A stretch of 6,426 nt of DNA, taken from NCBI GenBank assembly GCA_937975745.1, contig CALJUK010000820.1, positions 1 through 6,426 on the forward strand, given 5' to 3'. Positions 6,201 to 6,426 of this stretch are shown in pieces. How positions within the stretch are numbered: position 1 is the stretch's first letter; each line of letters starts with the position of its first letter. The notes beneath the pieces are model-generated. The model saw only the letters and a list, made by a program, of their open reading frames with translations, did no database searches and was not told the DNA's origin. The translations under genes were made by a program, and so were the position numbers. Source of the stretch: an uncultured Planctomycetaceae bacterium (GTDB lineage: Bacteria > Planctomycetota > Planctomycetia > Planctomycetales > Planctomycetaceae).

Positions 6201-6426
6201 GCTCTCGCGCACCACGCGCATCCCACGGCCGCCGCCCCCCTTTGAGGCCTTCAGCATAATGGGATAGCCGAGTTCGGCTGCGAGCTTACGGCCCTCGCGC
6301 ACGGATTGGATCGGTGTCGAACTTCCTCCCAGGACGGGCACGCCGGCAGCGATAGCGAGCTGGCGGGCGGCAATCTTGTCTCCCAAACGTTCGAGCTGAT
6401 CGACGGTCGGGCCGACAAACGTACTT
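3282..6426 (-). CDS. pyc: Pyruvate carboxylase, single-chain (N-terminus beyond window)
   Basis: Biotin-dependent anaplerotic enzyme that makes oxaloacetate from pyruvate, bicarbonate and ATP. The frame is open to the window edge: 1047 complete codons are present and about 107 residues are missing by comparison with the roughly 1154-residue Rhizobium etli enzyme. Numbering from the first full codon, the biotin carboxylase part includes FVGPT (3-7), the ATP-grasp loop KASKGGGGRGMR (59-70) and EVNPRIQVEHTVTE (190-203). The carboxyltransferase part has DTTFRDAHQS with metal ligand D442, K611 in IKDMAG (the lysine carboxylated in R. etli), H640 and H642 in HFHTHDT, and T775 in KVTPTSK. These spacings fit R. 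etli D549, K718, H747, H749 and T882. The C-terminal biotinyl domain carries EAMKM with biotin-lysine K1011, 36 residues from the end. The TTG at 6386 is not a start, because family sequence continues upstream. birA follows. Confidence 0.96.
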   Translation of the reverse strand, partial: STFVGPTVDQLERLGDKIAARQLAIAAGVPVLGGSSTPIQSVREGRKLAAELGYPIMLKASKGGGGRGMRVVRESEQFEHEFEQAQRESLTAFGSPDIFVEKFVARARHIEVQLMGDQHGNLVHLHERDCSVQRRHQKVVEIAPAPNLPDDTRQALFDAALKIGRAVDYCNAGTVEFLVDVDTGKPYFIEVNPRIQVEHTVTEEVTGVDVVKTQILVAKGERLDSPEIGLPSQESIQPHGFALQCRVTTEDPANNFLPDYGRVSHYRSASGMGIRLDAGSAFSGAVVNPFYDSLLVKVTARGRRFVDAVHKMERSLQEFRVRGVKTNIPFLMKVVGHPTFLAGECTTRFIDQTPELFKFSARKNRATKLLTYLGELKVNGHPLVANRTEPARRDPAPIPEVDMTRPIPDGTRQLLQKLGPAEFSQWILKQKQLLITDTTFRDAHQSLLATRFRTKDLLQIADAYARLCPEMFSLEMWGGATFDTSMRFLKECPWQRLTELRERIPNILFQMLLRASNAVGYTNYPDNVVRAFVTEAADAGMDIFRVFDALNWVPNMRIAMEAVLKTDSICEAAICYTGDILDPKKSKYDLKYYVELAKELEKMGAHILAIKDMAGVCKPYAAELLIKTLRQEIGIPIHFHTHDTAGIQAASITKGAEVHLDIADAAMAPMSGGTSQPNLNNLVETFKFTKRDTKLNTDHIDQISNYWRAVRQFYTPFEAEMVPAGADLYMHAMPGGQYTNLYAQAQALGLADQWPAVCQLYAQVNELFGDIVKVTPTSKAVGDMALFMVANNLTPDDILDESRDLAFPESVIDLISGRMGQPPGGFPKKVKQRIVRDRKAFRGRPGATLPPADFEAASQEVRKFLHRTPTNRDIVTYLLYPKVYRDFIEHQAKYSDTSTLPTPVFFYGQKPGEEVAVDIEPGKTLIVKYVAVGNPHPDGRRTVFFELNGQPRDVTVTDLSLEPDAKQNVKADPSNAAHVGASMPGMVVTVAVKPEDLVKKGQKLLTLEAMKMETTIQAERERRIADVIVKPGSQVDVGDLLVIFQDE

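Noticed and set aside
6384..6386. TTG as a start codon for pyruvate carboxylase
   Set aside because: The 13 codons upstream (STFVGPTVDQLER) match the family just before this point, so the gene continues beyond the window and the true start is outside it.

Overview
This window looks like an ordinary chromosomal segment from a GC-rich bacterium. I infer a member of the Planctomycetota from the overall style: loosely packed genes, long leaders, a CsrA with an unusual loop, and a Rieske/PSP1 fusion. No rRNA or other marker gene is present, so this placement is an inference. I see no mobile element, tRNA, CRISPR array or phage signature.

Layout from left to right. At 1-170 (minus) is the start of a csrA-type RNA-binding regulator, cut by the window edge. 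At 171-617 lies a 447-base gap that appears to be the csrA promoter and a long structured leader. It contains a hairpin whose loop closely matches the known CsrA-binding consensus, and more GGA motifs around the ribosome-binding site. At 618-1058 (minus) is a stand-alone receiver-domain response regulator of the Rcp1 type. At 1059-1389 is a divergent intergenic region. At 1390-2388 (plus) is the most unusual gene: an N-terminal Rieske [2Fe-2S] domain, a PSP1 (RicT/YaaT-like) domain, and a Gly/Ser/Cys tail with six cysteines. At 2415-3269 (minus) is biotin-protein ligase without a DNA-binding domain. At 3282-6426 (minus) is pyruvate carboxylase, lacking roughly its first 107 residues because the window ends.

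The clearest functional pairing is pyruvate carboxylase followed 12 bases later by the ligase that attaches its biotin. This is a two-gene unit for anaplerotic oxaloacetate synthesis. The left half holds regulators: CsrA, probably autoregulated through its leader; a phosphorelay receiver; and the Rieske-PSP1 protein, which could link an iron-sulfur or redox state to the kind of RNA-processing complex in which RicT works in Bacillus. That last link is inference. The region most worth follow-up is the Rieske-PSP1-Cys-tail protein, followed by the csrA leader.
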